Source: Hymenobacter sediminicola (lineage in GTDB: Bacteria; Bacteroidota; Bacteroidia; Cytophagales; Hymenobacteraceae). From it: DNA of 64,000 nt. The stretch is from NCBI RefSeq assembly GCF_014250515.1, contig NZ_CP060202.1, forward strand, positions 3,097,001 through 3,161,000. Reading direction: 5' to 3'. The translations under genes and the position numbers were made by a program. Shown here piece by piece: positions 44,133-53,418 of the stretch. The notes below the pieces were generated by a model. It searched no databases. It saw nothing but the letters and a program-made list of their open reading frames with translations, and was not told the origin of the DNA. Numbering within the stretch: position 1 is the stretch's first letter; each line of letters begins with the position of its first letter.

Positions 44133-44834
44133 ATGCTGCTACCGCTGCACCTACCCCGCCGCCACCGCCGGCCACTACTGTTCCCGCCGGGTTTGCTGGC
44201 GCTGGCGTGGCTGCTGTGGCTGGGCTGCGTGGCGCTGCCGCAGATGCGGGGCATGGGGCGAGAAAGAGTTATGCAACTGACCTTGGCTCCCCTTCAAATA
44301 CCCTATTATGGTGTGTTAGGGACCAACCTCATTGGGAAAGAGCCTTACTTTTCGTCGCTCGAATTGGCGGCTTTTCGCCCCTGGCAAGAGGTACGCTTCA
44401 CAGGTAATCTGTGGAACGACTATTTCAGCTTTCAACAAGCTCAGACGACTGTTCAACAATTGCGGGCCAACCCGGACCATGACCGGGGTTTACGCATACA
44501 GTTTGAGCCACAGGCAACCTACAGTTCCTTGGTGAAGCTGTTTGATCTGTTTGAGGTGGAAAATGTCAAACGGTATTGGCTGGATATCCGGCATTCGCCA
44601 ACCACGCTATATACTTTTACCACCAAGCCTTCGGGAGTTAGCTATGAGGATGTTCCGGCTTTTACTTGTGGTGTATCAGCTGAGCAAAGTCATTCTGTTC
44701 CTACCCCAACTGTCTGGGAGCGACTGGCTAAGTCTTTGGCTCTCTTACATGAGCCCGACTGGCGCAACTCCACGCTGCTGTTGCTGCTCATGGCGCTGCT
44801 GTCCGTAGTGCGGCTGCGGTGGCGGGCGGGATGA
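44133..44834 (+). CDS. Hypothetical membrane protein with a central soluble domain
   Basis: A 233-residue protein I do not recognise. One hydrophobic helix near the N-terminus (LLALAWLLWLGCVALPQM) and one at the C-terminus (STLLLLLMALLSVVRL) flank a ~150-residue domain probably outside the cytoplasm. A segment with RIQFEPQATYSSLVKLFDL followed by KRYWLDI is arranged like the strand-helix-strand of ExbD/TolR periplasmic domains, but similarity is weak. ATG 44133 is preferred because the longer frame from 43824 would translate the minisatellite. It is divergent from the TonB receptor and 65 bp upstream of the sorbosone-dehydrogenase-like gene. Confidence 0.65.
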   Translation: MLLPLHLPRRHRRPLLFPPGLLALAWLLWLGCVALPQMRGMGRERVMQLTLAPLQIPYYGVLGTNLIGKEPYFSSLELAAFRPWQEVRFTGNLWNDYFSFQQAQTTVQQLRANPDHDRGLRIQFEPQATYSSLVKLFDLFEVENVKRYWLDIRHSPTTLYTFTTKPSGVSYEDVPAFTCGVSAEQSHSVPTPTVWERLAKSLALLHEPDWRNSTLLLLLMALLSVVRLRWRAG

Positions 44835-44899
44835 ACGCCGGGACGCAACCCCAGCCCGTGAATGGGAGTTGAACGGAACCGATACTTCGTTCGACTTCT

Positions 44900-46126
44900 A
44901 TGACCAAAGCCCCACTCCTGCTTGCTACGGCCCTGTTTGCTGGCCTCAATACCGTTACTGCACAGAACGTACCGCCTGAGGCAACGCCGTTTCAGATGCA
45001 GGGCAACATCTATCTACCCAGGAAGCTACCGGCCACGCCCGAGCGGGTGGCCAGCCTGAAAGCGCCGGCCGGCTTCACGGTGAGTGCCTACGCCGAGGGG
45101 CTGGACATGCCGCGCATGCTGGCGCTGGCACCCAACGGCGACCTGTACGTATCGAACCGCGTGAAAGGCACCGTGACCTTGCTGCGCGACGCCAACAAGG
45201 ACGGCAAGGTGGAGCTGACGAAGCAGGTGGCGCAGAAGCCGCATCTGCACGGCCTGGCGCTGAAGGATGGTAAGCTGTATATGGCGGCGGTGCGGGAGCT
45301 GTACGTGGCCGACGTGAAAGCCGATGGTACGCTGGGCGAGCTGAAAACGCTGTACAAGGACCTGCCCGACGCGGGCCAGCACGCCAACCGCACGCTGCAG
45401 TTCGGGCCCGATGGCAAGCTCTACCTCTCAGTGGGCAGTACCTGCAATGCCTGCGACGAGGACAACCCCGAAAACGCCACGCTGCTCCAGGTAAACACCG
45501 ACGGCTCGGGCCGCACGGTGTATGCCACGGGCCTGCGCAACACCATCGGCTTCGACTGGCACCCCACCACCAAGGCGCTGTTTGGCATGGACCACGGCAT
45601 CGACTGGCTCGGGGATGAGGACCAGCAGGAAGAGCTGAACCAGCTGAAACCGGGCGGCAACTACGGCTGGCCGTCCATCATTGCCAACGGCAAGCCTTAC
45701 CCGGCCAACAAGCCCAAAAGCGGCGAAACCTACGCCCAGTTTGATGCCAAAGCCGTGCGGCCGTTGCTGCTGTACAAGGCGCATTCGGCGCCGCTGGGGC
45801 TGGTGTTCAACCGCAGCCAGCAACTGCCGGCCGAGTACCAGAACACGGCCTTCGTGACGATGCACGGCTCCTGGAACCGGGCGCAGCCGTCGGGCTACAA
45901 GATTGTGCGGGTGCGCTTCAACGAGCAGGGCCAGCCCCAGCAGTTCGAGGATTTCGTGACGGGCTGGCTGGTGGAGAACGACAAGTCGGAGTTTGGGCGG
46001 CCGTGCGCCATTGTGCAGGCCGCTGATGGGTCGCTGCTGGTGTCGGATGATGACAATGGTGTGATTTACCGCGTGGCGTATACGGGTGGCGGGAAGGCCG
46101 TGAAGAAGGAGAAGAAACGGGGCTGA
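44900..46126 (+). CDS. Secreted PQQ-dependent sugar dehydrogenase / sorbosone dehydrogenase-like protein
   Basis: A 408-residue exported six-bladed beta-propeller, signal peptide [18 protein letters not shown]. The family pattern starts [20 protein letters not shown] and [19 protein letters not shown], with [64 protein letters not shown] and [19 protein letters not shown]. These are typical of periplasmic soluble aldose/sorbosone dehydrogenases. Whether PQQ is bound cannot be read; many Bacteroidota homologues are annotated only by fold. It may form an operon with the membrane protein upstream. Confidence 0.9.
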   Translation: MTKAPLLLATALFAGLNTVTAQNVPPEATPFQMQGNIYLPRKLPATPERVASLKAPAGFTVSAYAEGLDMPRMLALAPNGDLYVSNRVKGTVTLLRDANKDGKVELTKQVAQKPHLHGLALKDGKLYMAAVRELYVADVKADGTLGELKTLYKDLPDAGQHANRTLQFGPDGKLYLSVGSTCNACDEDNPENATLLQVNTDGSGRTVYATGLRNTIGFDWHPTTKALFGMDHGIDWLGDEDQQEELNQLKPGGNYGWPSIIANGKPYPANKPKSGETYAQFDAKAVRPLLLYKAHSAPLGLVFNRSQQLPAEYQNTAFVTMHGSWNRAQPSGYKIVRVRFNEQGQPQQFEDFVTGWLVENDKSEFGRPCAIVQAADGSLLVSDDDNGVIYRVAYTGGGKAVKKEKKRG

Positions 46127-46163
46127 TTCACCGGCTTGCTTGGTGTATGTTTCATCTGATGTA

Positions 46164-46253
46164 GCTGTCATCCTGAGCAGCGCGAAGGACCTTATCCCGT
46201 TGAACGTAATGTTCCGGCAGGATAAGGTCCTTCGCACTGCTCAGGATGACAGC
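46164..46253. repeat. Dispersed ~90-bp palindromic repeat (copy 2, complete)
   Basis: Two 34-base arms (46164-46197 and 46220-46253) are complementary with a single G-U type mismatch around a 22-base loop. The arms start GCTGTCATCCTGAGCAG and end GGACCTTATCC. The copy lies between the dehydrogenase and dctA, in the dctA leader or an operon gap. Confidence 0.85.
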
Positions 46254-46319
46254 CTATTTTATGTACAGTGGCCACCTGCCTGTGGGCTCTCCTTCCCTTC
46301 TCCCGTATCTTGCCGCGGC

Positions 46320-47600
46320 ATGAAGAAACTTTCGCGTAATCTGACCTTCCAGGTGCTCACAGCTATTGCGCTGGGGGTGCTGGTGGGCACGTTCTTTCCC
46401 GGGGTAGGCACGGCACTTGAGCCGCTAGGCAAGGTATTTATCAACCTGATTAAGATGCTCATCGGGCCCGTCATTTTCCTGACGGTAGTGCTGGGCATCG
46501 GTAGTATCGGCGACCTGAAGAAGGTGGGGCGCGTGGGCGGTAAGGCGCTGCTATACTTCGAAATCGTGACGTCGCTGGCGCTGCTGATTGGGGTGGCGGC
46601 AGCCAACCTGGCCAAGCCCGGCGCGGGCATCGACACAAGCGGCGTGGCCGCCAAAGCCGCCGAAACCCAGAAATATGCCGACCAGGCCGCCCACATGGAC
46701 TGGGTGAGTTTCTTCACGCATATCGTGCCGGAGAGCTTCGTGGGGGCGTTTGCCAACGGCGACGTGCTACAGGTGCTGCTGGTGGCGGTGCTATTCGGGC
46801 TGGCTCTCACGAAGGTGGGCCCGGCGGTGAGTGCGCCGCTGATTGCTACGTTTGAGCGACTGAGCCACGTATTTTTCGGGGTGCTGGGCATGGTGATGAA
46901 GCTGGCGCCCATCGGGGCGTTTGGCGGCATGGCCTACACCATCGGCACCTATGGCCTCGATACGCTGCTGCCGCTGGCCAAGCTGATGGGCACAGTGTAC
47001 CTGACCATGGCCCTGTTCATTTTCGGGGTGTTGGGCGGCATTGCGCGCTACTACAAGTTCAGTTTGTGGCGGCTGCTGGGTTTCATCAAGGAAGAGTTGC
47101 TGATTGTGCTGGGCACGTCGTCGTCGGAATCGGCACTGCCGCGGCTGATGGACAAGCTGGAAGCCTACGGCTGCGCGCGGCCGGTGGTGGGGCTGGTAGT
47201 GCCCACCGGCTACTCCTTCAACCTCGATGGCACGACGATATACCTCTCGATGGCCAGTATTTTCCTGGCGCAGGCCTTCAACGTGCCGCTCACGCTGGCG
47301 CAGCAGCTCACCATCATCGGAATTCTGATGCTCACCAGCAAGGGAGCGGCCGGTGTTACGGGTTCGGGGTTTGTGGTGCTGGCCTCCACGCTGGCCGCTA
47401 CCAAAGTCATTCCCGTTGAGGGCATGGCCCTGCTGCTGGGCGTCGACCGGTTTATGTCGGAGGCCCGTGCCATCACCAACATCATCGGCAACGCGGTGGC
47501 CACGGTGGTCATTGCCAAGAGCGAAAACGCGTTTGACGAGGAGAAAAACCGCGCCGCACTGGCCGGGCTGATACTACCCGAGTCGGATACGGTGGGGTAG
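46320..47600 (+). CDS. dctA: C4-dicarboxylate:cation symporter
   Basis: A 426-residue DAACS-family membrane transporter. Typical segments are [30 protein letters not shown], the re-entrant hairpin [34 protein letters not shown] for substrate and Na+ sites, [18 protein letters not shown] and [27 protein letters not shown]. The last motif is of DctA type (dicarboxylates such as succinate, fumarate, malate) more than glutamate type. ATG 46320 is preferred; an in-frame start at 46140 would translate the palindromic repeat. Confidence 0.93.
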   Translation: MKKLSRNLTFQVLTAIALGVLVGTFFPGVGTALEPLGKVFINLIKMLIGPVIFLTVVLGIGSIGDLKKVGRVGGKALLYFEIVTSLALLIGVAAANLAKPGAGIDTSGVAAKAAETQKYADQAAHMDWVSFFTHIVPESFVGAFANGDVLQVLLVAVLFGLALTKVGPAVSAPLIATFERLSHVFFGVLGMVMKLAPIGAFGGMAYTIGTYGLDTLLPLAKLMGTVYLTMALFIFGVLGGIARYYKFSLWRLLGFIKEELLIVLGTSSSESALPRLMDKLEAYGCARPVVGLVVPTGYSFNLDGTTIYLSMASIFLAQAFNVPLTLAQQLTIIGILMLTSKGAAGVTGSGFVVLASTLAATKVIPVEGMALLLGVDRFMSEARAITNIIGNAVATVVIAKSENAFDEEKNRAALAGLILPESDTVG

Positions 47601-47615
47601 TACTCCACCACTCCG

Positions 47616-48197
47616 CTACAACCCCAGCCTCCGCAGAGCCAGCAGGCACAGCGCGACAGAGCCGGAAACCCGGATTTCGCCGCGCAGCACCAGGCCTTCT
47701 ACCTCGTGCAGGGGCACCTGCACTACTTCGATGTTTTCGGTTTCGTCTAGGTGCTGCTCGGCTATCTGGCGCACGTCGCGGGCCAGGAAAAACGAGAGGG
47801 AGTTGGTGTCTTTGGTGGGGTTGTCGAACACTTCCAGCAGCGGCTCCACGGTGTCGGAGGCGTAGCCGGTTTCTTCCAGCAGCTCACGCCGGGCGGCTTC
47901 CAGCACGCAGGTTTCGCCTTCGTCTACCACGCCGCCGGGCAGCTCCAACAGAATCTGACCGGCGGCGTGCTTGTACTGCCGCACGAAAATCACCTGCCGG
48001 TCGGGGGTGAGCGGAAACACCAGCACCACGTGGGGCCGTACGCTCACGAAATAGTCATCGAGCTGCTGGCCGCTGGGCAACTGCACATGGTCGCGGCGCA
48101 GCGTATACCACGGATGCTCAAACACCAGCTCCGATTTCAGCGTTTTCCAGGGCTCGATTTTCTTTTCTTTGTCATGATGGTAGGCAGAAAGGCGCAA
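47616..48197 (-). CDS. NUDIX hydrolase (ADP-ribose pyrophosphatase-like)
   Basis: A ~193-residue NUDIX protein. The NUDIX box is GGVVDEGETCVLEAARREL followed by LEETGY, matching GX5EX7REUXEEXGU. The preceding VIFVRQYKHAAGQILLELPGG and following LEVFDNPTKDTNSLSFFLARD place it in the ADP-sugar pyrophosphatase group (NudF-like), which cleaves ADP-ribose or similar to AMP and a sugar phosphate. There is no ATG close to the N-terminus; the TTG at 48197 is the first possible start. Convergent with dctA and close to it. Confidence 0.88.
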   Translation of the reverse strand: MRLSAYHHDKEKKIEPWKTLKSELVFEHPWYTLRRDHVQLPSGQQLDDYFVSVRPHVVLVFPLTPDRQVIFVRQYKHAAGQILLELPGGVVDEGETCVLEAARRELLEETGYASDTVEPLLEVFDNPTKDTNSLSFFLARDVRQIAEQHLDETENIEVVQVPLHEVEGLVLRGEIRVSGSVALCLLALRRLGL

Positions 48198-48293
48198 TGT
48201 ATACGGCCGTAGCCATTGCTGCGTAGTTTCGGCGGGCCGAAGCCCTGCTGACTTGCCTATCCGTTGCCTTTCCGTTTTGCCCTGCTCTATTCT

Positions 48294-48848
48294 ATGCCTG
48301 CCCTTTCCCCCGACCTGCGCAAAGCCCTGCTCGCCCTACCCGAGAAAGAAAAAGACCAGCTGCTGGCGCGCCTGGTGGCGCAGGATGCCGTGCTGACAGA
48401 GCAACTGGCCTACCGGCTGCTTGAAGGCGACGACGCGCTGGAAAACCGGCGCCAACGCCTGCAAACGCAGGTAGACGACCCCGTACGCGGCTACCACCAG
48501 ACGCCCAACGACCTGCTCCATATTGTGCGGCAGCTGCAGGCGCGGCTTGCGTACCACGCCAAAATCACGGGCGACACGCAGGGTGAAATCGAGCTGACGC
48601 TGCGCCTGCTTACCAATATTTTCCGGCACCAACCTGAGGCCGTGGCGCGCCTGCACGGCCCCACCCAGCCGCTGCTGCAGCACATGGCCCGCCGCACTGC
48701 CGATGTGCTCAAGCAGGTTGCCAAGCTTCATCCCGACTATTTAGTAGAGCTGGAGCCTGCCCTCAATGAGCTGCTGACGCTGCTATATGCGTCGGCGGCC
48801 GCGCCGCTGGCCCGGGAATTGGGCGTGCCCGTGAGAATTGAGAATTGA
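48294..48848 (+). CDS. Hypothetical all-helical protein
   Basis: A 184-residue protein I do not recognise, predicted almost fully helical and cytoplasmic. It starts MPALSPDLRKALLALPEKEKDQLLARL, which resembles a short leucine/charge heptad repeat, followed by LLHIVRQLQARLAYHAK and TADVLKQVAKLHPDYLVEL. No Cys, no membrane segment. The 3' end runs into a short tandem repeat, GAGAATT, that forms its last codons (PVRIEN stop). It may form dimers through coiled coils. ATG 48294 is chosen as the first ATG in frame. Confidence 0.7.
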   Translation: MPALSPDLRKALLALPEKEKDQLLARLVAQDAVLTEQLAYRLLEGDDALENRRQRLQTQVDDPVRGYHQTPNDLLHIVRQLQARLAYHAKITGDTQGEIELTLRLLTNIFRHQPEAVARLHGPTQPLLQHMARRTADVLKQVAKLHPDYLVELEPALNELLTLLYASAAAPLARELGVPVRIEN

Positions 48849-48861
48849 GAATTGAGAATTA
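48832..48861. repeat. Heptanucleotide tandem repeat (GAGAATT) at a gene end
   Basis: Four near-perfect GAGAATT units overlap the last codons and stop of the preceding helical protein. Loss or gain of units could shift the C-terminus. Confidence 0.7.
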
Positions 48862-48905
48862 GAAACGCACCTTATGTCAGGCCAGATTACACTGCTTTTT
48901 ACCTC

Positions 48906-49349
48906 TTATTTTAGAGCCCGAAACTGGATAGGCAGCGTGTAGGCGACGCGCACAGGCTGGCCCTGCACGCGGCCGGGCATCCACCAGGGCATGATGCGGA
49001 CAAGGCGTAGCGCTTCTTCGTCGAGGCCGGCGCCGAGGCCTTTTACCACCTTCGCATCCTGGATCCGGCCTTCTTCATCGATGATGAAACTGATGTGGAC
49101 TTTGCCTTCCAGGCCTTTGCGCAGCGCCTCTTCGGGGTAGCGGATTTTGTCGCGCAGAAACCTCTGAAACGCCGGAGCGCCGCCGGGGAAGGCGGGCATT
49201 TGTTCGGCAATGTTGTACACCATCGGTACTGCTGCGGCTCCGGCTGCGCCAGCTTCGGGTTGCGTAAGGGCAGTAGTGCTGGCGGTTTGGGCTAGTAGCG
49301 GGCCAGCAAGCAGCACACACCAAGGCAGCAGAACAAGAATACGGAACAT
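48906..49349 (-). CDS. Energy transducer TonB-like periplasmic protein
   Basis: A 147-residue protein with an N-terminal signal peptide (ILVLLPWCVLLAGPLLAQ) and a TonB C-terminal domain: PAFPGGAPAFQRFLRDKIRYPEEALRKG, GKVHISFIIDEEGRIQDAKVV, LDEEALRLVRIMPWWMPGRVQGQPVRVAYTLPIQFR. The domain is the type found in many Bacteroidota TonB-like proteins. It lacks the long Pro-rich segment and an inner-membrane anchor beyond the signal sequence, so it probably does not span the periplasm to energise receptors by itself. The Met at 49349 is preferred over an upstream start. Confidence 0.86.
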   Translation of the reverse strand: MFRILVLLPWCVLLAGPLLAQTASTTALTQPEAGAAGAAAVPMVYNIAEQMPAFPGGAPAFQRFLRDKIRYPEEALRKGLEGKVHISFIIDEEGRIQDAKVVKGLGAGLDEEALRLVRIMPWWMPGRVQGQPVRVAYTLPIQFRALK

Positions 49350-49521
49350 AGGAACGGGGCGTAACAAGTTGGCCGACAAAGCTACTTCCACCGCTAAGCG
49401 CGACTGTAACGCCAGCGTTATGCTTGCGTTGTGCTTCTGTTGGGTGCAGAAACCGTATCCTTTGGCAGCCAAAAGCTGTATCTTAACTACAGACCACTTC
49501 GCTCACTCTACTCTTACTGCT

Positions 49522-49842
49522 ATGTCAACCCTGCCGTCTCCTGATAACGTGCGCCCACCCCAAAACCTGTCCGATGCCTCCCTGCGCCAAGCGCTGGACG
49601 AGTTGGACAGCAAAATCCGGACGTTACAAAACCGTGCGCATGCCACCACGGCAGGCGCCACGCACACCTACCACGAGCACATTGCCAGCTTGGAAGCCAA
49701 GCGCCACAAGCTGCAGGAGCGCCTGGGCCCCGCTTCCGAGCAAAACGCGGCCTCACCTGCCAACGACTCGGAGCGCAATACCTGGGACGAAATCTGGCGC
49801 GGCATCGAAAACCTGCGCGAAGATCTGCGTAACATCATTTAG
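49522..49842 (+). CDS. Small coiled-coil hypothetical protein
   Basis: A 106-residue hydrophilic protein with a central coiled-coil pattern: LSDASLRQALDELDSKIRTL and HIASLEAKRHKLQERLG, then a linker and the acidic helix WDEIWRGIENLREDLRNII. No membrane segment. I recognise no family. ATG 49522 (MSTLPSPDNV) is the natural start although the open frame extends further upstream. A terminator follows 37 bases after the stop. Confidence 0.7.
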   Translation: MSTLPSPDNVRPPQNLSDASLRQALDELDSKIRTLQNRAHATTAGATHTYHEHIASLEAKRHKLQERLGPASEQNAASPANDSERNTWDEIWRGIENLREDLRNII

Positions 49843-49879
49843 GGCAGTTCCTGCTTTTACGCTGCTCTGCGTATCATAG

Positions 49880-49907
49880 CGGCACCTCGTGGGAGGTGCC
49901 GTTTTTT
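49880..49907 (+). terminator. Terminator of the coiled-coil protein gene
   Basis: CGGCACCTC / GAGGTGCCG stem with a four-base loop and TTTTTT tail. Confidence 0.85.
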
Positions 49908-50075
49908 GTTGTGTAGGAATATCATTCGGCTGGGTGCCGGGCAGAAGGCCCAACGGGTCAGAAGGGATTTTGTGCCGTTCGGCCGCCGGATTTACCGTTC
50001 GCTCAAAAGCAGTTTCGGTTGGGCTGAGGACCGGCTAGGTTTACATCATCAATCAACCTTTCTCCTTCTTCCGCC

Positions 50076-51026
50076 ATGAACCTGACCGCTACCCTCCGCC
50101 CGATTTTTGCCGCCCTGCTTTTCTCCGTTGCCTCCGTTGCCGCCTCTTCGCCAGCCCTGGCCGCGGCCCCAACCACCACTGCCAGCACCGCCGCCGACAC
50201 TCCGGCCGCGCACCCCAACTTCACGGTGCGGGTAGTGGGCAAGGGCAAGCCCATGCTGCTGATTCCGGGCCTGACCTGCCCCGGCGCGGTGTGGGACGAA
50301 ACGGTGGCCCGCTACCAGAGTCAGTATCAGTGCCACATCATCAGCCTGGCTGGTTTCGGGGGCAATGCCGCCCCGGCTTCCACGGACCAGTTGCTGCAAA
50401 ACGTGCGCGACCAGCTACTGACCTATATCAAAGCGCAGAAATTGAATAAGCCGGTGGTGGTGGGCCATAGCTTGGGCGGGTTCATGGGCCTGTGGTTGAG
50501 CACCACGCAGCCCGATGCCATTGGCCAGCTGGTTATCGTCGATTCGCTGCCGTTCCTGGCGGCCGTTCAGAATCCGGCCCAGACGGTGGAAGGTGCCAAG
50601 CCCATGGCCGAAGGCATGCGCCAGCAGATGGCCGCCGGCAAGATGACCATGCCCCAGGCCCGCCAGATGAGCGCCGGCATGGTAACGGACACGGCCCGCA
50701 TGACGCAACTGGCCCGCTGGAGCGTGGCCTCCAGCCCCGCCGCCGTAGCCCAGGCTATGTACGACCTGTTCACAACTGATTTGCGCCAGGATATTGCCCG
50801 CGTGCAGCAGCCGGTGCTGGTGCTAGGCGCCTGGGCAGCCTACAAGCAGTATGGTTCAACCAAGGAAAGCACCCGTGCCATTTTCGAGCAGCAGTACGCC
50901 AAACTGCCCCAGCACCGCATCGAAATGTCGGAGGCAGGCCGCCACTTTCTGATGTATGACGATACAGCCTGGTTTTTCCAGCAGACAGATGGTTTTCTGA
51001 AGCAGCATTACGTGACGAAGAAGTAA
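50076..51026 (+). CDS. Secreted alpha/beta hydrolase
   Basis: A 316-residue exported enzyme with signal peptide (FAALLFSVASVAASSPALA) and an alpha/beta-hydrolase fold. The oxyanion region PMLLIPGLTCPGAVWDETV, nucleophile elbow VVGHSLGGFMGLWLS with Ser132, and a late His in SEAGRHFLMYDD are visible. The substrate is unknown; the small-molecule esterase/lipase group with a methionine-rich lid (about 180-215) is the nearest. It lies ~70 bp upstream of a LytS/LytTR pair in the same direction, possibly part of the same transcript. Confidence 0.87.
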   Translation: MNLTATLRPIFAALLFSVASVAASSPALAAAPTTTASTAADTPAAHPNFTVRVVGKGKPMLLIPGLTCPGAVWDETVARYQSQYQCHIISLAGFGGNAAPASTDQLLQNVRDQLLTYIKAQKLNKPVVVGHSLGGFMGLWLSTTQPDAIGQLVIVDSLPFLAAVQNPAQTVEGAKPMAEGMRQQMAAGKMTMPQARQMSAGMVTDTARMTQLARWSVASSPAAVAQAMYDLFTTDLRQDIARVQQPVLVLGAWAAYKQYGSTKESTRAIFEQQYAKLPQHRIEMSEAGRHFLMYDDTAWFFQQTDGFLKQHYVTKK

Positions 51027-51098
51027 ATCGGTAACTGCCCACTTATCTTGCTCCCGCTGTTATTCGGGCTCGGCCGGCACTATCGGGGCCGGGCCCGA

Positions 51099-52223
51099 AT
51101 GCAGCGTTTTATTCCTGCCGCAACTGGCCTGCTTATGTTCTTCTACGCCTCAGTGCCCGCCCCCAGCCGCCTCTACTGGCGCGCGCAGCTCAGTGGCTGG
51201 ACGCTATATTTCTGCTTCAACCTAGCCATTTTTTCTGCTTTCGGGCGCTTTACGACGGAGCTGCTGCTGAATGTAACGGCCATTGTGCTGCCGATGATAG
51301 GCCTCTCGCACTGGTTGCGCTACCACATCCTGGCCAATGGCTGGGAGCGGCTGGCACCAGTACCGCTGGTGGGGCGCCTGCTGGTCACGAATGCGTTGCT
51401 GTCGGTGCTGAGCCAAGTCATTATCTGGGCGCTGCTGATTTGGGTAGTGCGCCCTAGTCCGGATGGCAAGCCGCACGGATGGGCGCAGTTCATTGGCTAT
51501 TCGCTCAACGTCAATTTTGTACTCTGGCTGTGGTCCGGCTTCTATTTCGGCTGGCACTTCTTCCACCGCTACAAGCAGGCCGAAGTGGACAAGTGGAAGC
51601 TGGCCGCTGCCGTACGCGAAGCCGAAATGCGCACCCTTAAAGCCCAGATCAATCCGCATTTCCTCTTCAACGGCCTCAATAACATCCGGGCTTTGGTGAC
51701 GGAAAACCCGGCCCGTGCCCGCGACATGATGACGCACCTCTCGGATTTGCTGCGCTATTCTATTCAACTGAACTCAGCCGAGCAGGTGCCGCTGGGCCGC
51801 GAGCTGGAAATAGTAGAGCACTATCTGCAGTTAGAAGCCCTGCAGCTGGAAGAACGGCTGGATTACTCCATCGACGTGGACCAGGCCGCGCTGCCCGTGC
51901 TCATTCCGCCCATGACGCTGCAGCTGCTCGTGGAAAACGCCATCAAACACGGCCTCGCACCCCGGCCCGAAGGCGGCTTTATCCGGCTCACGGCTCAATT
52001 GGATGGGGCCGGCCAGCTGCATATAGCTGTGCGCAACACTGGGCGCTATCAGCCGCAGCCAGAGCACGACGGCGTGGGCGTGCGCAACGCCCGCGAGCGG
52101 CTGGCGCTACTGTTCGGGACCGAAGCGCATCTGCACATCGGTAACGACCCCACCGAATCTGACACGGTAGTAGCCCAGCTGCGCCTGCCCGTACGTGCCG
52201 CTACCGCCACAGTCGCTGCTTAG
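51099..52223 (+). CDS. Sensor histidine kinase, LytS/YehU family
   Basis: A 374-residue membrane sensor. The first ~150 residues contain four hydrophobic helices (LYWRAQLSGWTLYFCFNLAIF and others) as input/anchor. The His_kinase domain has LKAQINPHFLFNGLNNIRAL with the phosphoryl-accepting His, then a degenerate ATPase: LVENAIKHGLAPRPEGG and GVGVRNARERLALLFG. LytS-type kinases sense membrane or ligand cues and phosphorylate a LytTR regulator, which follows directly. ATG 51099 is chosen; an earlier TTG at 51048 exists. Confidence 0.92.
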   Translation: MQRFIPAATGLLMFFYASVPAPSRLYWRAQLSGWTLYFCFNLAIFSAFGRFTTELLLNVTAIVLPMIGLSHWLRYHILANGWERLAPVPLVGRLLVTNALLSVLSQVIIWALLIWVVRPSPDGKPHGWAQFIGYSLNVNFVLWLWSGFYFGWHFFHRYKQAEVDKWKLAAAVREAEMRTLKAQINPHFLFNGLNNIRALVTENPARARDMMTHLSDLLRYSIQLNSAEQVPLGRELEIVEHYLQLEALQLEERLDYSIDVDQAALPVLIPPMTLQLLVENAIKHGLAPRPEGGFIRLTAQLDGAGQLHIAVRNTGRYQPQPEHDGVGVRNARERLALLFGTEAHLHIGNDPTESDTVVAQLRLPVRAATATVAA

Positions 52224-52255
52224 CCGTATTTTCTGTTACTCTATCCCATTTTCCC

Positions 52256-53011
52256 GTGAACGTTCTGCTCGTTGATGACTCCCGCCTGGCCCGAACCGAG
52301 CTGCGCCACCTGCTGCAAGCTTTTCCCGATGTAACGGTGGTGGGCGAAGCCCGGCACGCTGCCGAAGCTCGCGCCCGCCTGCAGGACCTGCGCCCCGACC
52401 TGCTGCTGCTCGATATTCATATGCCCGGCGAAACGGGATTTGAGCTGCTGGCGTCGCTGGAAGCTGCCCCACACGTCATCTTCACCACTGCCTACGACGA
52501 GTACGCCCTGCGCGCTTTTGAGGTGAATGCGCTGGACTACCTGCTCAAGCCAGTGCAAGAAAACCGGCTGGCAGCCGCTCTGGAAAAAGCCCGCGCCAAG
52601 CTGCTGGCTCCGGCTGTGGTTGAAGCTGTAGCCGCACCCGCGCAGTCCGTTCCCGACGAGCCCCCTCCTACTCTGCTCACCGAGCACGACCAGGTGTTTG
52701 TGAAGGATGGTGAACGGTGCTGGTTTGTGCGGCTTTCCGACATCCGGCTCTTTGAAATCAACGGTAGCTACACCCAGATTTACTTCGAGCAGCACCGCCC
52801 GCTTATTCCGCGCACCCTGCAGCACCTAGAGCAACGCCTCGACCATAAGGTGTTTTTCCGGGCCAACCGCCAGCAGATTATCAACCTGAAATGGATTGAG
52901 AGCATTGAGCCCTGGTTCAGCAACACGCTCAAAATCCGGCTGCGCGGTGGGCCGGAAGTGGAAGTTTCGCGCCAGCAGTCGGTACGGTTTCGGGAGCTTA
53001 TGAGCCTGTAG
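52256..53011 (+). CDS. LytTR-family response regulator
   Basis: A 251-residue DNA-binding regulator. The receiver domain (residues 1-~115) has MNVLLVDDSRLARTELRHLL, the phosphoacceptor Asp in LLLLDIHMPGETGFELLA, TAYDEYALRAFEVNALDYLLKP. A short linker leads to a LytTR domain: IRLFEINGSYTQIYFEQHRP, FFRANRQQIINLKWIESIEPW, RQQSVRFREL. It is encoded 32 bp after its likely sensor kinase and probably autoregulates this operon. The start is GTG at 52256. Confidence 0.93.
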   Translation: MNVLLVDDSRLARTELRHLLQAFPDVTVVGEARHAAEARARLQDLRPDLLLLDIHMPGETGFELLASLEAAPHVIFTTAYDEYALRAFEVNALDYLLKPVQENRLAAALEKARAKLLAPAVVEAVAAPAQSVPDEPPPTLLTEHDQVFVKDGERCWFVRLSDIRLFEINGSYTQIYFEQHRPLIPRTLQHLEQRLDHKVFFRANRQQIINLKWIESIEPWFSNTLKIRLRGGPEVEVSRQQSVRFRELMSL

Positions 53012-53089
53012 GATAATGTTGGGATAGTGTATCTTTTTTCATGCAACCGTAGTACACAGGGCATTACCTCACCTTTACCACGCGCAGCC

Positions 53090-53353
53090 ATGAAAAATCT
53101 GCTATCCATACTTTCCCTCGCCGCCCTCGTTAGCCTCGGTTCCTGCGCCCAGGACCGGGTGACACAAAGCGCCAACCCTCGCGGCTACGGCACCGTGAAA
53201 GTCAAGCCGGAAAAACGCAAGAACAACAAGGCCCGCTTCTACAAGGAGCGCAACCCCATCGACCTAGGAATTGACCTGTCGCCGCGCAAGCCCACCCAGT
53301 ACGAAACCGTGAAAGCGCCCAAGAAATACAAGTACAGCAAAGTCGGCTGGTAG
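53090..53353 (+). CDS. Small lipoprotein
   Basis: An 87-residue protein with a lipoprotein signal peptide: MKNLLSILSLAALVSLGSC, lipobox LGSC. The mature part is strongly basic (KVKPEKRKNNKARFYKERN, YKYSKVGW) and unfolded-looking. I recognise no firm family; some Bacteroidota proteins of this kind carry a misleading quinol oxidase label. It lies 78 bp downstream of the LytTR regulator and may be controlled by it. ATG 53090 places the signal peptide directly at the start. Confidence 0.7.
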   Translation: MKNLLSILSLAALVSLGSCAQDRVTQSANPRGYGTVKVKPEKRKNNKARFYKERNPIDLGIDLSPRKPTQYETVKAPKKYKYSKVGW

Positions 53354-53365
53354 TATTCTACCCAT

Positions 53366-53403
53366 AAAAAAGGGCTGCCGGATGTACTCCGGCAGCCCTT
53401 TTT
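53366..53403. terminator. Bidirectional terminator between lipoprotein and paaN-like gene
   Basis: AGGGCTGCCGG / CCGGCAGCCCT perfect stem with A-run on the left and T-run on the right, between convergent genes. Confidence 0.85.
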
Positions 53404-53418
53404 GTATGCTGTCATTTG

